Below, piece after piece: positions 57,101 to 64,000 of a DNA stretch of 64,000 nucleotides. Position 1 is the stretch's first letter. Each line of letters starts with the position of its first letter. Made by a program: the position numbers and the translations under genes. The notes beneath the pieces were generated by a model. It was not told the DNA's origin. It ran no database searches and saw nothing but the letters and a program-made list of their open reading frames with translations. The stretch comes from Pontibacter russatus (GTDB lineage: Bacteria; Bacteroidota; Bacteroidia; Cytophagales; Hymenobacteraceae). Location of the stretch: assembly GCF_009931655.1 (NCBI RefSeq), contig NZ_CP047984.1, forward strand, positions 2,188,501 through 2,252,500. The letters are read 5' to 3'.

Positions 57101-57319
57101 CAGTTCCTTCTCGGCATACTCCGCTGCGTTTTTGGCCACCTCCTCGCCGCCCTGGTAAAAATAGACGTTAAAGTTCTGCGTGCTGTAGAGCTTCCACTCG
57201 AAGTTCTTGTATTGTATCCGGCTCTTGCCGAACATATCGCGGTTTGGCTGCGCATGCAGGGCGGCACCCGTTAGGGAGCAAAGCACAAACAGCAACAGAA
57301 ACCTAATGGGGAAACGCAT
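54101..57319 (-). CDS. Large outer-membrane protein: inactive peptidase-MA-like domain, TolB/PD40 propeller and barrel
   Basis: 1072 residues. A signal peptide (about 1-23) is followed by a domain (about 40-260) whose layout (NFNVYFYQGGEEVAKNAAEYAEKEL, then LPEWFIGGVAAYTAEGW) matches the 'peptidase MA' gluzincins. The HExxH helix is replaced by FELTQ (residues 141-145), and the Glu in the usual WFxEGxAxY is Gly175, so all three zinc ligands are missing. Next comes a PD40/TolB-like beta-propeller (about 290-620) with repeats such as GNSLVISAVQNGQTDLFLLR, then a low-complexity linker, and a C-terminal barrel of the Omp85/surface-antigen kind (about 720-1072) ending in YVTLGYDF. It is 4 nt after a DAO oxidoreductase gene. 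The role is unknown. Confidence 0.82.
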   Translation of the reverse strand: MRFPIRFLLLFVLCSLTGAALHAQPNRDMFGKSRIQYKNFEWKLYSTQNFNVYFYQGGEEVAKNAAEYAEKELRRITSLIGYYPYSKITLMLYNSPTDLLQSNIGLSNDQYQTGGETLFMKSKIEMAYQGTQTEFKRDLSFELTQLLMNDMMYGGSLKEALQSSYLLRLPEWFIGGVAAYTAEGWSIRMDNYMRDMLLRQDRQRPEKLFAINPELTGQSVWNYIAERYGYTAIQNILNLTRITRDVEIGITSSLNIPYKRFLQDWYNYYVQINTSADSPLVPLPEEHKLFSKNKEGHYYGEPVLNPDGTMLAYVKNDNGIFKIFVQDVRRKRDRVVWRAGYKSVDQKVDYKMPVLAWRSNTTLGFIESRRGEMLLRQVDARDGYSFIPFVENLTTAGTVLEPFALVNGMSYSEDGNSLVISAVQNGQTDLFLLRATGRLQRQLTNDIYDDIDPAFLKGNSGIVFSSNRPANSTGSAGAATFSSVVNNYDIFLLQQEQGPDANIRQLTTSIASELLPRATQDGSFVYLGEQSGIRSLYSYNLSTGASTPVTSFIQGIEAYDYVPSANVLALVAKKDAHPFVYLLPQFTPATLQELPRTSRQIILETRARTASNTTNTQKIVEDNGTVTRRASPSRRQDGEVNIDDYEFESDTAATATEENAETKPRAAIRRATTARPFEMVGPLDYDVRFSVQEIVTSVHADPLLGFGIVAGVGMSDLFENHHIQGTAFLRTDLGSSSFWAQYMNLKNRLDVGVEFERETLEGGLLNVPGSRVRFAKNELSPKVVFPLSHSTSIHVMPKFVSTRFTYMNDFYIPDSVENFWGGNVELVYDNSVRTGINMLEGTRLKIGALSLKGFNGSESNFNKVYVDFRNYLKIHREIVLATRISYGAFFGNSDKKFLIGGMDNWLLADQDETSELNDVEVGSPADLFYLEYVTPLRGFNYNVRTGSRHLLANAELRIPIVQYIYNGPIASGFFRNLQLTAFADAGSAYDGANPFTGENSINTRVIGGVLSPTDRDNFEITVVNYRNPFLIGYGVGARTTLLGVYGKLDVAWGEAEESRTGPKFYVTLGYDF

Positions 57320-57323
57320 GCGC

Positions 57324-58412
57324 TTAGGGTTGAGTGTTTTGTGGTTTTATATAGTCGTAATATAACGATAAATACCTTGAAATTCGTATGTCAGGCATCA
57401 CTTCTGCCTCACCGGCCAGGGCGGCGGCGAAGTGCTGCGCCAGGTAAGGCGCCATCAGCACCCCCTTCGACCCCATGCCGTTGAAAACGCTCAGCTGCGG
57501 GTACTGTGGGTGCACCCCCACCAGCGGTTTCCGGTCGCGCACGGCTGGCCGGATGCCAGCCCGGTGGTTAGTAATGCTAAAATGCTGTGAAGTGATCTGG
57601 CTGAAGCGGGTGGCGAGTTCCTGCCGTCCTTCCGCGCTAGGCTGCTCGTCAGGCTCCCGCCAGTCGTAGGTGGCCCCGACCAAAAACCTGCTCCCTCCTA
57701 TCGGAACAACGTAAACGGCTTTGTTATAGATGCATTCGGGGTTAAAATTCTGCGCCTGCACCTCCAGCACCTCGCCCTTGGTGGGCTGCACCGGCAGCCA
57801 CCGAAAGTACGGGTTGTGTATCACCTGAAATCCCTCGCAGAAAACAAGGTGACGCGCCTCGTACTCTTTGTATTTTACTCCCTGCGAAGTGAGCTGCAGT
57901 TCGTCCATCTCAAACCGCTCCGGCAGCAGCAGCCCCTGTGCCAGCAGTTCCTCCGTCAGCAGGTGCAGCATAGTCTCCACCAACAGGTTGCCGGCCCGGC
58001 CAATCATGAGGCCGCCGTAAGGGTCGTGAATGTCCGGCTGCCCGGTGCGCTGCGTGTAGGTGCCGAGTATAAAATCATTCCAGCCCTCGTTGCCGCTCCT
58101 GGCCATCCAGGTGTTCTGTTCTTCGATGGAGGAGAAGATTTTATAGATCGGTTTGTGGGTGAAGAGTTCCTGCCCGAAACGCGCCTCCAGCTCCGCGTAA
58201 AAAGCGTCGGCGGCAGGTATAAACTCGTCGGCCATCCACGACTTGGCAAAGCGCTTCCCGGCGACGGGGTTCAGCAAACCGGCTGCCACCCGCGAGGCGC
58301 TGCTCGGCCGGGGCTCGTCGATGACCAGCACCTGATGGCCGCGCTTGCGTAAGGTATAGCTTAGTATGGCGCCAGCCAGGCCGTGCCCAACCACTATAAA
58401 ATCGTATTTCAT
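57324..58412 (-). CDS. FAD-dependent oxidoreductase (DAO/glycine oxidase-like)
   Basis: A 362-residue flavoprotein. The dinucleotide-binding fold is at the N-terminus (FIVVGHGLAGAILSYTLRKRGHQVLVID), with the DAO family's second region PTKGEVLEVQAQ and the C-terminal GIRPAVRDRKPLVGVHP and FNGMGSKGVLMAPYLAQHFA, which contacts FAD. Family members oxidise amino or imino acids (glycine oxidase ThiO, D-amino acid dehydrogenase); the specific substrate is unknown. No signal peptide. It heads a three-gene minus-strand operon with the large pseudo-peptidase protein and the serine hydrolase, whose connection to it is not obvious. Confidence 0.87.
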   Translation of the reverse strand: MKYDFIVVGHGLAGAILSYTLRKRGHQVLVIDEPRPSSASRVAAGLLNPVAGKRFAKSWMADEFIPAADAFYAELEARFGQELFTHKPIYKIFSSIEEQNTWMARSGNEGWNDFILGTYTQRTGQPDIHDPYGGLMIGRAGNLLVETMLHLLTEELLAQGLLLPERFEMDELQLTSQGVKYKEYEARHLVFCEGFQVIHNPYFRWLPVQPTKGEVLEVQAQNFNPECIYNKAVYVVPIGGSRFLVGATYDWREPDEQPSAEGRQELATRFSQITSQHFSITNHRAGIRPAVRDRKPLVGVHPQYPQLSVFNGMGSKGVLMAPYLAQHFAAALAGEAEVMPDIRISRYLSLYYDYIKPQNTQP

Positions 58413-58491
58413 CGGGGCAAGTTACGCGATGTACAGGTGAAATCAGTAACTTAGGAGCCTCTTTTGTGCTTGCCCCTCAACCCACAAACCT

Positions 58492-59127
58492 ATGAACGTT
58501 ACCTGCCTTACCTTTAACCCGTTCCAGGAAAACACCTACCTGCTGCACGACGACACCCGCGAGTGCGTGGTGATAGACCCAGGCTGCTATGAGAAAGCAG
58601 AGCACGAGCAGCTAAAGCAGTACATAGCAGAAAACAGCCTGAAGGTGGTGCGCCTCCTGAACACCCACTGCCATATAGACCACGTGCTGGGCAACAAGTT
58701 TGTGGCCGACACCTACAGCGTGGGCCTGGAGATTCACCCGCAGGATGAGCAGACGCTGCGCGCCGTGCCCACCTACGCCCCGGCATATGGCTTTCCGCTG
58801 TATGCGGAGGTGTTGCCGACAAGCTTTCTGGAAGAGGGCGACCGTGTGAAGTTCGGGAACACGGAGCTGCAGGTGTTCTTTACGCCGGGCCATGCACCGG
58901 GCCATATCGTGTTTTACAACGGGCCGGAGAAAATCTGCATCGGGGGCGATGTGCTGTTCCAGGGCAGCATCGGCCGCACCGATTTGCCCGGCGGCGATTT
59001 CGACACGCTCATCACCAGCATCAGAGAAAAGATGTTCGCCCTGCCCGACGACGTGACGGTATATCCGGGCCACGGCCCCGAGACCACCATCGGCTACGAA
59101 AAAAGGCATAACCCCTTCCTGCGCTAA
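58492..59127 (+). CDS. MBL-fold hydrolase, glyoxalase II-like
   Basis: A 211-residue metallo-beta-lactamase-fold hydrolase. It has NPFQENTYLLHDDTRECVVIDPG, the metal motif NTHCHIDHVLG (HxHxDH), TPGHAPGHIVFYNGPEKICIGGDVLFQGSIGRTDLPGGDF and the terminal VYPGHGPETTIGYEKRHNPFL. This is the short glyoxalase II-like subfamily, hydrolysing thioesters such as S-lactoylglutathione or related thiols; the substrate is uncertain since many Bacteroidota lack glutathione. It is 19 nt upstream of pssA. Confidence 0.9.
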   Translation: MNVTCLTFNPFQENTYLLHDDTRECVVIDPGCYEKAEHEQLKQYIAENSLKVVRLLNTHCHIDHVLGNKFVADTYSVGLEIHPQDEQTLRAVPTYAPAYGFPLYAEVLPTSFLEEGDRVKFGNTELQVFFTPGHAPGHIVFYNGPEKICIGGDVLFQGSIGRTDLPGGDFDTLITSIREKMFALPDDVTVYPGHGPETTIGYEKRHNPFLR

Positions 59128-59146
59128 GCTGCGCCGCGATTTATAT

Positions 59147-59854
59147 ATGAAAAAGCACATCCCCAACGCCATCACCTGCCTCAACCTGTTCGCGGGCTGC
59201 CTGGCGCTCTACTTCGCCTTCGAGGGCCAGTTGGTCTATACGGCTTATCTGGTGGGCGTTGCCGCCGTGTTCGATTTCCTGGACGGGATGGTGGCGCGCG
59301 TGCTGAAGGCCTACTCCGAAATCGGCAAGCAACTGGACTCGCTGGCGGATATGGTGTCCTTTGGGGTGGTGCCGGGCACTATCATGTTTGTGCTGCTGCA
59401 GCGGGCCGATGCGGAAGTGCTGGGCATTCCCGCCTATATAGTGGCCTTCTTCGGTTTTCTGATCACCATTTTCTCGGCGCTGCGGCTGGCTAAGTTCAAC
59501 ATCGACACGCGCCAGACCACCTCGTTTATCGGATTGCCTACTCCGGCCTGCACACTCTTCGTGGCCTCGCTGCCGCTTATCCTGCGCTACGGCGACCTCA
59601 TCCATTACGAAATCATCCTGAACCCGCTGGTGCTGCTGGTGCTTACGGTGCTGCTCTCGTTTCTGTTAGTGGCCGAGCTGCCGCTGTTCGCCCTCAAGTT
59701 CACGAACCTGACGTGGCAGGACAACTCGGTGCGGTTTATTTTCCTTGGTTTGTCGGTTATCTTGGTGGCTCTTCTTAAATTCGCAGCGATACCCCTGATT
59801 ATCGTGTTGTATATACTTTTGTCCATCATCAAAAAAACATCCCAATCCTCATGA
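59147..59854 (+). CDS. pssA: CDP-diacylglycerol-serine O-phosphatidyltransferase
   Basis: A 235-residue inner-membrane enzyme that makes phosphatidylserine from CDP-diacylglycerol and serine, the first step to phosphatidylethanolamine. The CDP-alcohol phosphotransferase signature D-G-x2-A-R-x8-G-x3-D-x3-D is complete in FLDGMVARVLKAYSEIGKQL followed by DSLAD (residues about 45-70), with NAITCLNLFAGCLALYFAF before it. About six membrane helices. Its TGA overlaps the purS ATG by 4 nt (ATGA), so the two are translationally coupled. Confidence 0.93.
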   Translation: MKKHIPNAITCLNLFAGCLALYFAFEGQLVYTAYLVGVAAVFDFLDGMVARVLKAYSEIGKQLDSLADMVSFGVVPGTIMFVLLQRADAEVLGIPAYIVAFFGFLITIFSALRLAKFNIDTRQTTSFIGLPTPACTLFVASLPLILRYGDLIHYEIILNPLVLLVLTVLLSFLLVAELPLFALKFTNLTWQDNSVRFIFLGLSVILVALLKFAAIPLIIVLYILLSIIKKTSQSS

Positions 59855-60102
59855 AATTTGTCGCTGAAATAGATATAATGCCCCGCCCCGAACTACTCGA
59901 CCCACAGGGAAAAGCCGTGCTGCTGGGCCTGGAGCACCTGGGCCTGGACCAGGTGAACGACGTGCGCATCGGCAAGCACATTACGCTGCAACTGGAAGCG
60001 GAGACGGAGGACATTGCGCGCGAGAAAGTGGAGAAAGCCTGCAACAAGCTCCTGGCAAACCTCATCATGGAGTCGTTTACCTACGAGCTGCGGCAGGCCT
60101 GA
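59851..60102 (+). CDS. purS: Phosphoribosylformylglycinamidine synthase subunit PurS
   Basis: An 83-residue PurS, the small subunit that bridges PurQ and PurL in FGAM synthase. It opens with KFVAEIDIMPRPELLDPQGKAVLLGLEHLG and has NDVRIGKHITLQLEAET, both typical. Length is normal (about 80-90). It overlaps pssA by 4 nt. A hairpin terminator follows. purQ lies far away at 50.2 kb on the same strand. Confidence 0.9.
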   Translation: MKFVAEIDIMPRPELLDPQGKAVLLGLEHLGLDQVNDVRIGKHITLQLEAETEDIAREKVEKACNKLLANLIMESFTYELRQA

Positions 60103-60147
60103 CACCCGCTGACATACAATAAATTACCTGTATATTTGTTGGTTGAG

Positions 60148-60190
60148 AAGGCTGCCTGCCGCTATATATAGGTGCGGCAGGCAGCTTTTA
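60148..60190 (+). terminator. Terminator after purS
   Basis: GCTGCCTGCCGC (60151-60162) pairs with 60174-60185 around a TATATATA-containing loop; the adjacent AAG/TTT extends the stem by three pairs. TTTTA follows. It lies about 45 nt after the purS stop codon and 25 nt before porU. Confidence 0.8.
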
Positions 60191-60210
60191 TATATACTAT
60201 ACAGGAGTAG

Positions 60211-63200
60211 ATGATGATGCGGCCTCCCCGACTGGCTTATGTATGCGCGCTTTTCCTGCTGTGCTTACTGACGACGGCGCAGGCGCAGGCCCCAACAGCC
60301 ACAGTCACGCTGCAATGGCAGGGACAGGCAGCTGTACTCCCCACGCACCACCCATCCGGCAAAGTCCCTACATTTACAGGCGCCTCCGTGGATGCGGTGG
60401 AAGGACTGCCGTACTTCCGCCTGCAACTGCCGGGCGTCCATGCCTCCAACTTCCAATTGAAAGACACGCAGTACCAAGCCTTCACCCCGGAGGAGCAGAA
60501 ACTCCTGGACATATATAAATTCCTATCCGAGCCGCAGGTATATATAAACCCTGCCACGCAGCACAGGCAGCCGGTCAGCCTGATAACCATTCTTCCCATC
60601 CGGCGCAACCCGAACAGCAACCAGTTGGAGAAGCTGGTGCGCTTCCGTTATTCCTATACCGCCAACGGCACCAACACCACGCAAGCCCGCACGGCCAGTG
60701 CCAGCAGCTTTGCAGCTAATTCGGTGCTCCGTAGCGGGGAGTGGTATAAACTGGCCGTGACGGCATCGGGCATATATAAAATTGATAAAAGCGTGCTGCA
60801 GGCGCTGGGCCTAAACACCCAAAATATCGACCCGAAGAAGCTGCAGGTGTATGGCAACGGCGGCGGTATGCTGCCCCAGCCCAACAGCGCCCCCCGCCCC
60901 GACGACCTGCAGGAGAACGCCATTGTGGTGGCAGGCGAGGCGGACGGGAAGTTTGATGATGGGGATTATGCGCTGTTTTACGCGCAGGGGCCGCACACCT
61001 GGGCCTATGACACCACGCAGCAGCAGTTCCGGCATACCTACAACCTCTACTCCGACACCGCCTATTACTTTCTACGGGTTAATTATGAAGCTGGCTTACG
61101 GGTGGGCACCCGGGCCCCGGCACCCGGCGCCACCCAAACCATCAGCACCTATGAGGAGCACCTGTTTCATGAGCAGGATTTGAAGAATATGGTATACTCA
61201 GGCCGCGAGTGGTATGGCGAGGAGTTCAGCAGCTTCAGTGCCTCCCGCGATATTTCCTTTGCCGTGTCGGATGTGGCGCCGAATTCTGAAGTGCAGCTGA
61301 CGGCGGCGCTGATGGCGAACTCCCCCGCCGCCTGCTCTTTTACCGTAAACCTGAACGGCCAGGAACTCGGCTCCCAGAGCATTCCCTCGCGCGGCACGTA
61401 TGACTATCACCCGGAGGGCACCAACAGCACCATAACCTACACCCTCAACCAACAGGCCCTCGGCAACGCCACCGATTATAAAGTGAACCTGGCTTTCGGC
61501 ACCGGCGGCAGTTCCACCTCCCTCGGCTACCTCAACTACCTGGAGCTTATATACAAGCGGCAGCTCAAGCTATATGGCGAGCAAACCAGTTTCCGGTCGG
61601 TGGCGAGTTTAGCCGCGCCGGTGAGCGCATTCAGCATAGCCGGGGCGCCAGCAGCAGCCACTGTGTGGGATGTGACGAACCCGCAGCACCCCGAGGCACA
61701 GCAACTCAGCAACGGCACTTTCAGCGCACCCACCGCTATACTCCGCGAGTTCGTGGTATTTGACGGCAGCAGCATCAGCGCAAAACCAACGGCCGTAGGC
61801 AAAGTGCCGAACCAGAATTTACACAGCGTCAACGCCGACGGCTCCCTCGACTTTGTGATTGTGGCGCACCCGGCTTTTCTGCAGGAGGCAAACCGGCTGG
61901 CGGCCCACCGGGCGCAGCACAGCAACCTGCAGGTGCAGGTGTTCACGCCGCAGCAGATCTACAACGAGTTCTCGTCCGGGGCGCAGGACGTAACCGCCAT
62001 CCGCGACTTTATGCGCCTGGTACACAGCCGCAGCGGCAAGCGCGGAGATGACGTGCTCTACCTCCTGCTCTTCGGCGACGCCTCCTACGACTATAAAAAC
62101 CGCATCCGCAACAACACCAACTTCGTGCCCATATATGAGTCGCGGGAGTCGCTGCACCCCATTAACAGCTACTCGTCGGAGGATTATTTCGGTTTTCTGG
62201 ATGAGGAGGAGGGCGAGTGGGCGGAGAACACCTTGGGAGACCATCTGCTGGACATCGGCATTGGGCGGCTGCCGGTAAAATCAGCGGCGGAGGCGGCGAC
62301 TGCCGTGAACAAAATCATCGCCTATGACAGCCCCGCCCATTTCGGAAGCTGGCGCAGCCGCATTACCTTTGTAGCCGACGACGGCGACCGCAACGAGCAC
62401 CAGGACGACGCCGAGTACCTGGCCCGCTACGTGGAAAATAATTTCCCAACCTACACGCCCAACAAGGTATATATAGATTTATATCCGCAGCAGGCGGTTT
62501 CTAACGGCCAGCGGGTGCCGGAGGCCACCGAAGCCGTCAACCGGGCCGTGGAGCAGGGCTCGCTTATCATCAACTACACCGGGCATGGTAATGAGGTGAG
62601 CCTGGCGGCCGAGCAGATTCTGACGCTGCCCCAGGTCAACAACTGGACGAACAAGGACAAGTTGACTTTCTTCCTGACGGCCACCTGCGAGTTTGGCCGC
62701 TACGACGACCCGACCCGGGTATCGGCGGCGGAAACAGCCCTGCTGCTGGAGGGCGGCGGTGCCGTGGGCCTCGTCACCACCACCCGACCCGTGTACTCTA
62801 CCGACAACCGGGTGTTGAACCGCAACTTCTTCAAATTCGCCCTCACGCCGCTGAATGGCCGTATGCCACGCCTCGGCGATTTGGTGCTCCGGACCAAGAA
62901 CAACAGCATCACCGACTCCATCGGCGGCTCCACCGGCGTCAACAACCGCAACTTCTCGCTCCTCAGCGACCCCTCCATGCAACTGGCCTACCCGGCGCTG
63001 CAAGCACAGATAACGCATATAAACGGCACCGCAACCACCACAGACACTCTCAGTGCCCTGAGCAAAGTAACCCTGAAAGGCCATATAGCAGCAACTAACG
63101 GCAGCGTAGCCTCCGGTTTCAGCGGCGATCTGCACCTGACGGTATACGAGAAGCCGACCACCCGCTATACCCTCGGGGATGAAAGCTCGCAGAAAGTGCC

Positions 63201-64000
63201 GGTACAGGTGCGGGAGAATATTATATACGACGGCAAGGCCACCGTGCAGCAGGGGCAGTTCGAGACCACGTTTGTGGTGCCCAAAGACATCGCCTACGAC
63301 TACGGCTCGGGCAAGATTTCGCTGTACGCCAGCAACAGCACCACCGACGCCATGGGCGCCAACCAATCCATTGTCATCGGCGGCACCGCCACCAACGTTC
63401 CCGCAGACAATCTCCCGCCCACTGTTAAGTTATATATGGATGATGAGTCTTTCGTGCATGGGGGCAGCACCGGCAGTACCACCACCCTGCTCGCCAACCT
63501 GTTCGACGACAACGGCATCAACACGGCGGGCATGGGCATCGGACACGAGATTACCGCCATCCTGGATGAAAATCCCGACAACCTCATTGTGTTGAACGAC
63601 TATTACACCGCAGCAAAGGACAACTACCAGAAGGGCCAGGTAAAGTATATGCTGAAAAACCTGGAGGCGGGCCCGCACTCGCTCCGGCTGAAGGCCTGGG
63701 ACACGCACAATAACTCTACAGAAGAATATATAGAGTTTTTTGTATCTATTGATGCCGGTCTTGCGTTAGAGCATGTGTTGAATCACCCAAACCCGTTTTC
63801 CACGAACACCACCTTCCACTTTGACCATAACAGAGTAGGCCAAAACCTCGAGATACAAGTGCAGATTTACACCATATCCGGCAAATTAGTAAAAACCCTG
63901 CAGACGACTTCTTATGCCAGCAAAGCCCATGTGGCGGACATTTCCTGGAATGGCCGGGACGAATACAATGATGTGCTTGCCCGCGGCGTTTATGTCTATA
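60211..64000 (+). CDS. porU: Type IX secretion system sortase PorU, 3' end cut by the window
   Basis: An open frame of 1263 codons without stop up to the window edge. Three ATGs in a row (60211, 60214, 60217) follow an AGGAG ribosome binding site at 60203-60207; a signal peptide follows (ALFLLCLLTTAQAQA). The gingipain-like C25 fold carries the catalytic His792 in NYTGHGNE and Cys826 in LTATCEFGRYDDP, 34 residues apart, close to the 33 of gingipains. The C-terminus shows a sorting-domain-like segment (HPNPFSTNTTF, then YTISGKLVKTL and WNGRDEYNDVLARGVYVY), as PorU keeps its CTD. PorU removes the CTD of T9SS cargo and attaches it to lipopolysaccharide. Only the last few codons seem to be missing. 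Confidence 0.92.
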   Translation, partial: MMMRPPRLAYVCALFLLCLLTTAQAQAPTATVTLQWQGQAAVLPTHHPSGKVPTFTGASVDAVEGLPYFRLQLPGVHASNFQLKDTQYQAFTPEEQKLLDIYKFLSEPQVYINPATQHRQPVSLITILPIRRNPNSNQLEKLVRFRYSYTANGTNTTQARTASASSFAANSVLRSGEWYKLAVTASGIYKIDKSVLQALGLNTQNIDPKKLQVYGNGGGMLPQPNSAPRPDDLQENAIVVAGEADGKFDDGDYALFYAQGPHTWAYDTTQQQFRHTYNLYSDTAYYFLRVNYEAGLRVGTRAPAPGATQTISTYEEHLFHEQDLKNMVYSGREWYGEEFSSFSASRDISFAVSDVAPNSEVQLTAALMANSPAACSFTVNLNGQELGSQSIPSRGTYDYHPEGTNSTITYTLNQQALGNATDYKVNLAFGTGGSSTSLGYLNYLELIYKRQLKLYGEQTSFRSVASLAAPVSAFSIAGAPAAATVWDVTNPQHPEAQQLSNGTFSAPTAILREFVVFDGSSISAKPTAVGKVPNQNLHSVNADGSLDFVIVAHPAFLQEANRLAAHRAQHSNLQVQVFTPQQIYNEFSSGAQDVTAIRDFMRLVHSRSGKRGDDVLYLLLFGDASYDYKNRIRNNTNFVPIYESRESLHPINSYSSEDYFGFLDEEEGEWAENTLGDHLLDIGIGRLPVKSAAEAATAVNKIIAYDSPAHFGSWRSRITFVADDGDRNEHQDDAEYLARYVENNFPTYTPNKVYIDLYPQQAVSNGQRVPEATEAVNRAVEQGSLIINYTGHGNEVSLAAEQILTLPQVNNWTNKDKLTFFLTATCEFGRYDDPTRVSAAETALLLEGGGAVGLVTTTRPVYSTDNRVLNRNFFKFALTPLNGRMPRLGDLVLRTKNNSITDSIGGSTGVNNRNFSLLSDPSMQLAYPALQAQITHINGTATTTDTLSALSKVTLKGHIAATNGSVASGFSGDLHLTVYEKPTTRYTLGDESSQKVPVQVRENIIYDGKATVQQGQFETTFVVPKDIAYDYGSGKISLYASNSTTDAMGANQSIVIGGTATNVPADNLPPTVKLYMDDESFVHGGSTGSTTTLLANLFDDNGINTAGMGIGHEITAILDENPDNLIVLNDYYTAAKDNYQKGQVKYMLKNLEAGPHSLRLKAWDTHNNSTEEYIEFFVSIDAGLALEHVLNHPNPFSTNTTFHFDHNRVGQNLEIQVQIYTISGKLVKTLQTTSYASKAHVADISWNGRDEYNDVLARGVYVY

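Noticed and set aside
1..64000. tRNA, rRNA, CRISPR array, insertion sequence or prophage
   Set aside because: Looked for cloverleaf ends, rRNA core strings, spaced direct repeats and transposase or phage motifs by eye; none found. A covariance-model scan would be needed to exclude degenerate ones.

Overview
The window looks like a chromosomal segment of a GC-rich (roughly 57-58% by eye) member of the Bacteroidota, order Cytophagales, most likely Hymenobacteraceae (Pontibacter-like). The reasons are the type IX secretion proteins SprA and PorU, Bacteroidota-type promoters (TTG-N20-TAnnTTTG), the synteny blocks rimP-nusA-infB, tatA-tatA-gatA-mltD and maeB-ruvA-sprA-gcvH-vanZ, and a great excess of the string TATATA in an otherwise GC-rich sequence. 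The genus is inferred. No rRNA, tRNA, insertion sequence, prophage or CRISPR array was found. The content is mostly core genome.

Layout. 1-6.9 kb: the first codons of a gamma-carbonic anhydrase family gene, a radical SAM protein, RidA, an outer-membrane barrel, LD-carboxypeptidase, a DUF4184 membrane protein, an endonuclease III-like glycosylase, an MBL hydrolase and a DUF2238 membrane protein. 7-15.4 kb, mostly minus strand: two tandem OmpA/glycine-zipper lipoproteins, accD, class I aldolase, an M28 glutaminyl-cyclase-like lipoprotein overlapping cysS, and a membrane-anchored EEP phosphatase. 15.7-20.7 kb: rimP-nusA-infB, with a strong promoter, a hairpin leader and a second promoter before infB. 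21-30.5 kb: a small basic secreted protein, DUF3078, then a long plus-strand run (enoyl-CoA hydratase, flippase, dut, nucleotidyltransferase, TPR protein, DUF4292 lipoprotein, EnvC-like LytM factor). 30.5-31.3 kb: a large gene-free gap with a candidate minus-strand small RNA of about 100 nt. 31.3-34.8 kb: two TatA proteins, gatA and mltD. 35-45.9 kb: maeB, ruvA, sprA (split by a one-base frameshift), gcvH, vanZ. 46-47.8 kb: an AT-richer accessory patch with a Spy-like protein, a lipoprotein and a truncated DNRLRE-domain gene. 47.9-60.1 kb: M28 peptidase, yicC, purQ, SulP transporter, a three-gene minus operon (DAO oxidoreductase, a pseudo-peptidase/beta-propeller/barrel protein, a serine hydrolase), MBL hydrolase, pssA and purS. 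60.2 kb to the end: porU, cut by the window edge.

How the genes work together. The dominant theme is the cell envelope. SprA (the outer-membrane translocon) and PorU (the sortase) belong to type IX secretion. LD-carboxypeptidase, MltD and the EnvC-like factor act on peptidoglycan. TatA, the DUF4292 lipoprotein, OmpA lipoproteins, a flippase, PssA and accD serve export, lipids and surface structure. A second theme is core information processing (RimP, NusA, IF2, CysRS, GatA, RuvA, Nth-like, Dut, YicC). PurQ and PurS are two small subunits of the same purine enzyme, encoded about 9 kb apart.

The strongest leads outside ordinary annotation are the candidate small RNA at about 30.63-30.73 kb, the TATATA excess together with very long near-perfect hairpins after genes, the sprA frameshift in a G run, a leader hairpin on the nusA operon, a SulP leader with a short Pro-Pro-ending peptide, and a large envelope protein carrying a metallopeptidase-like domain that has lost all its metal ligands.
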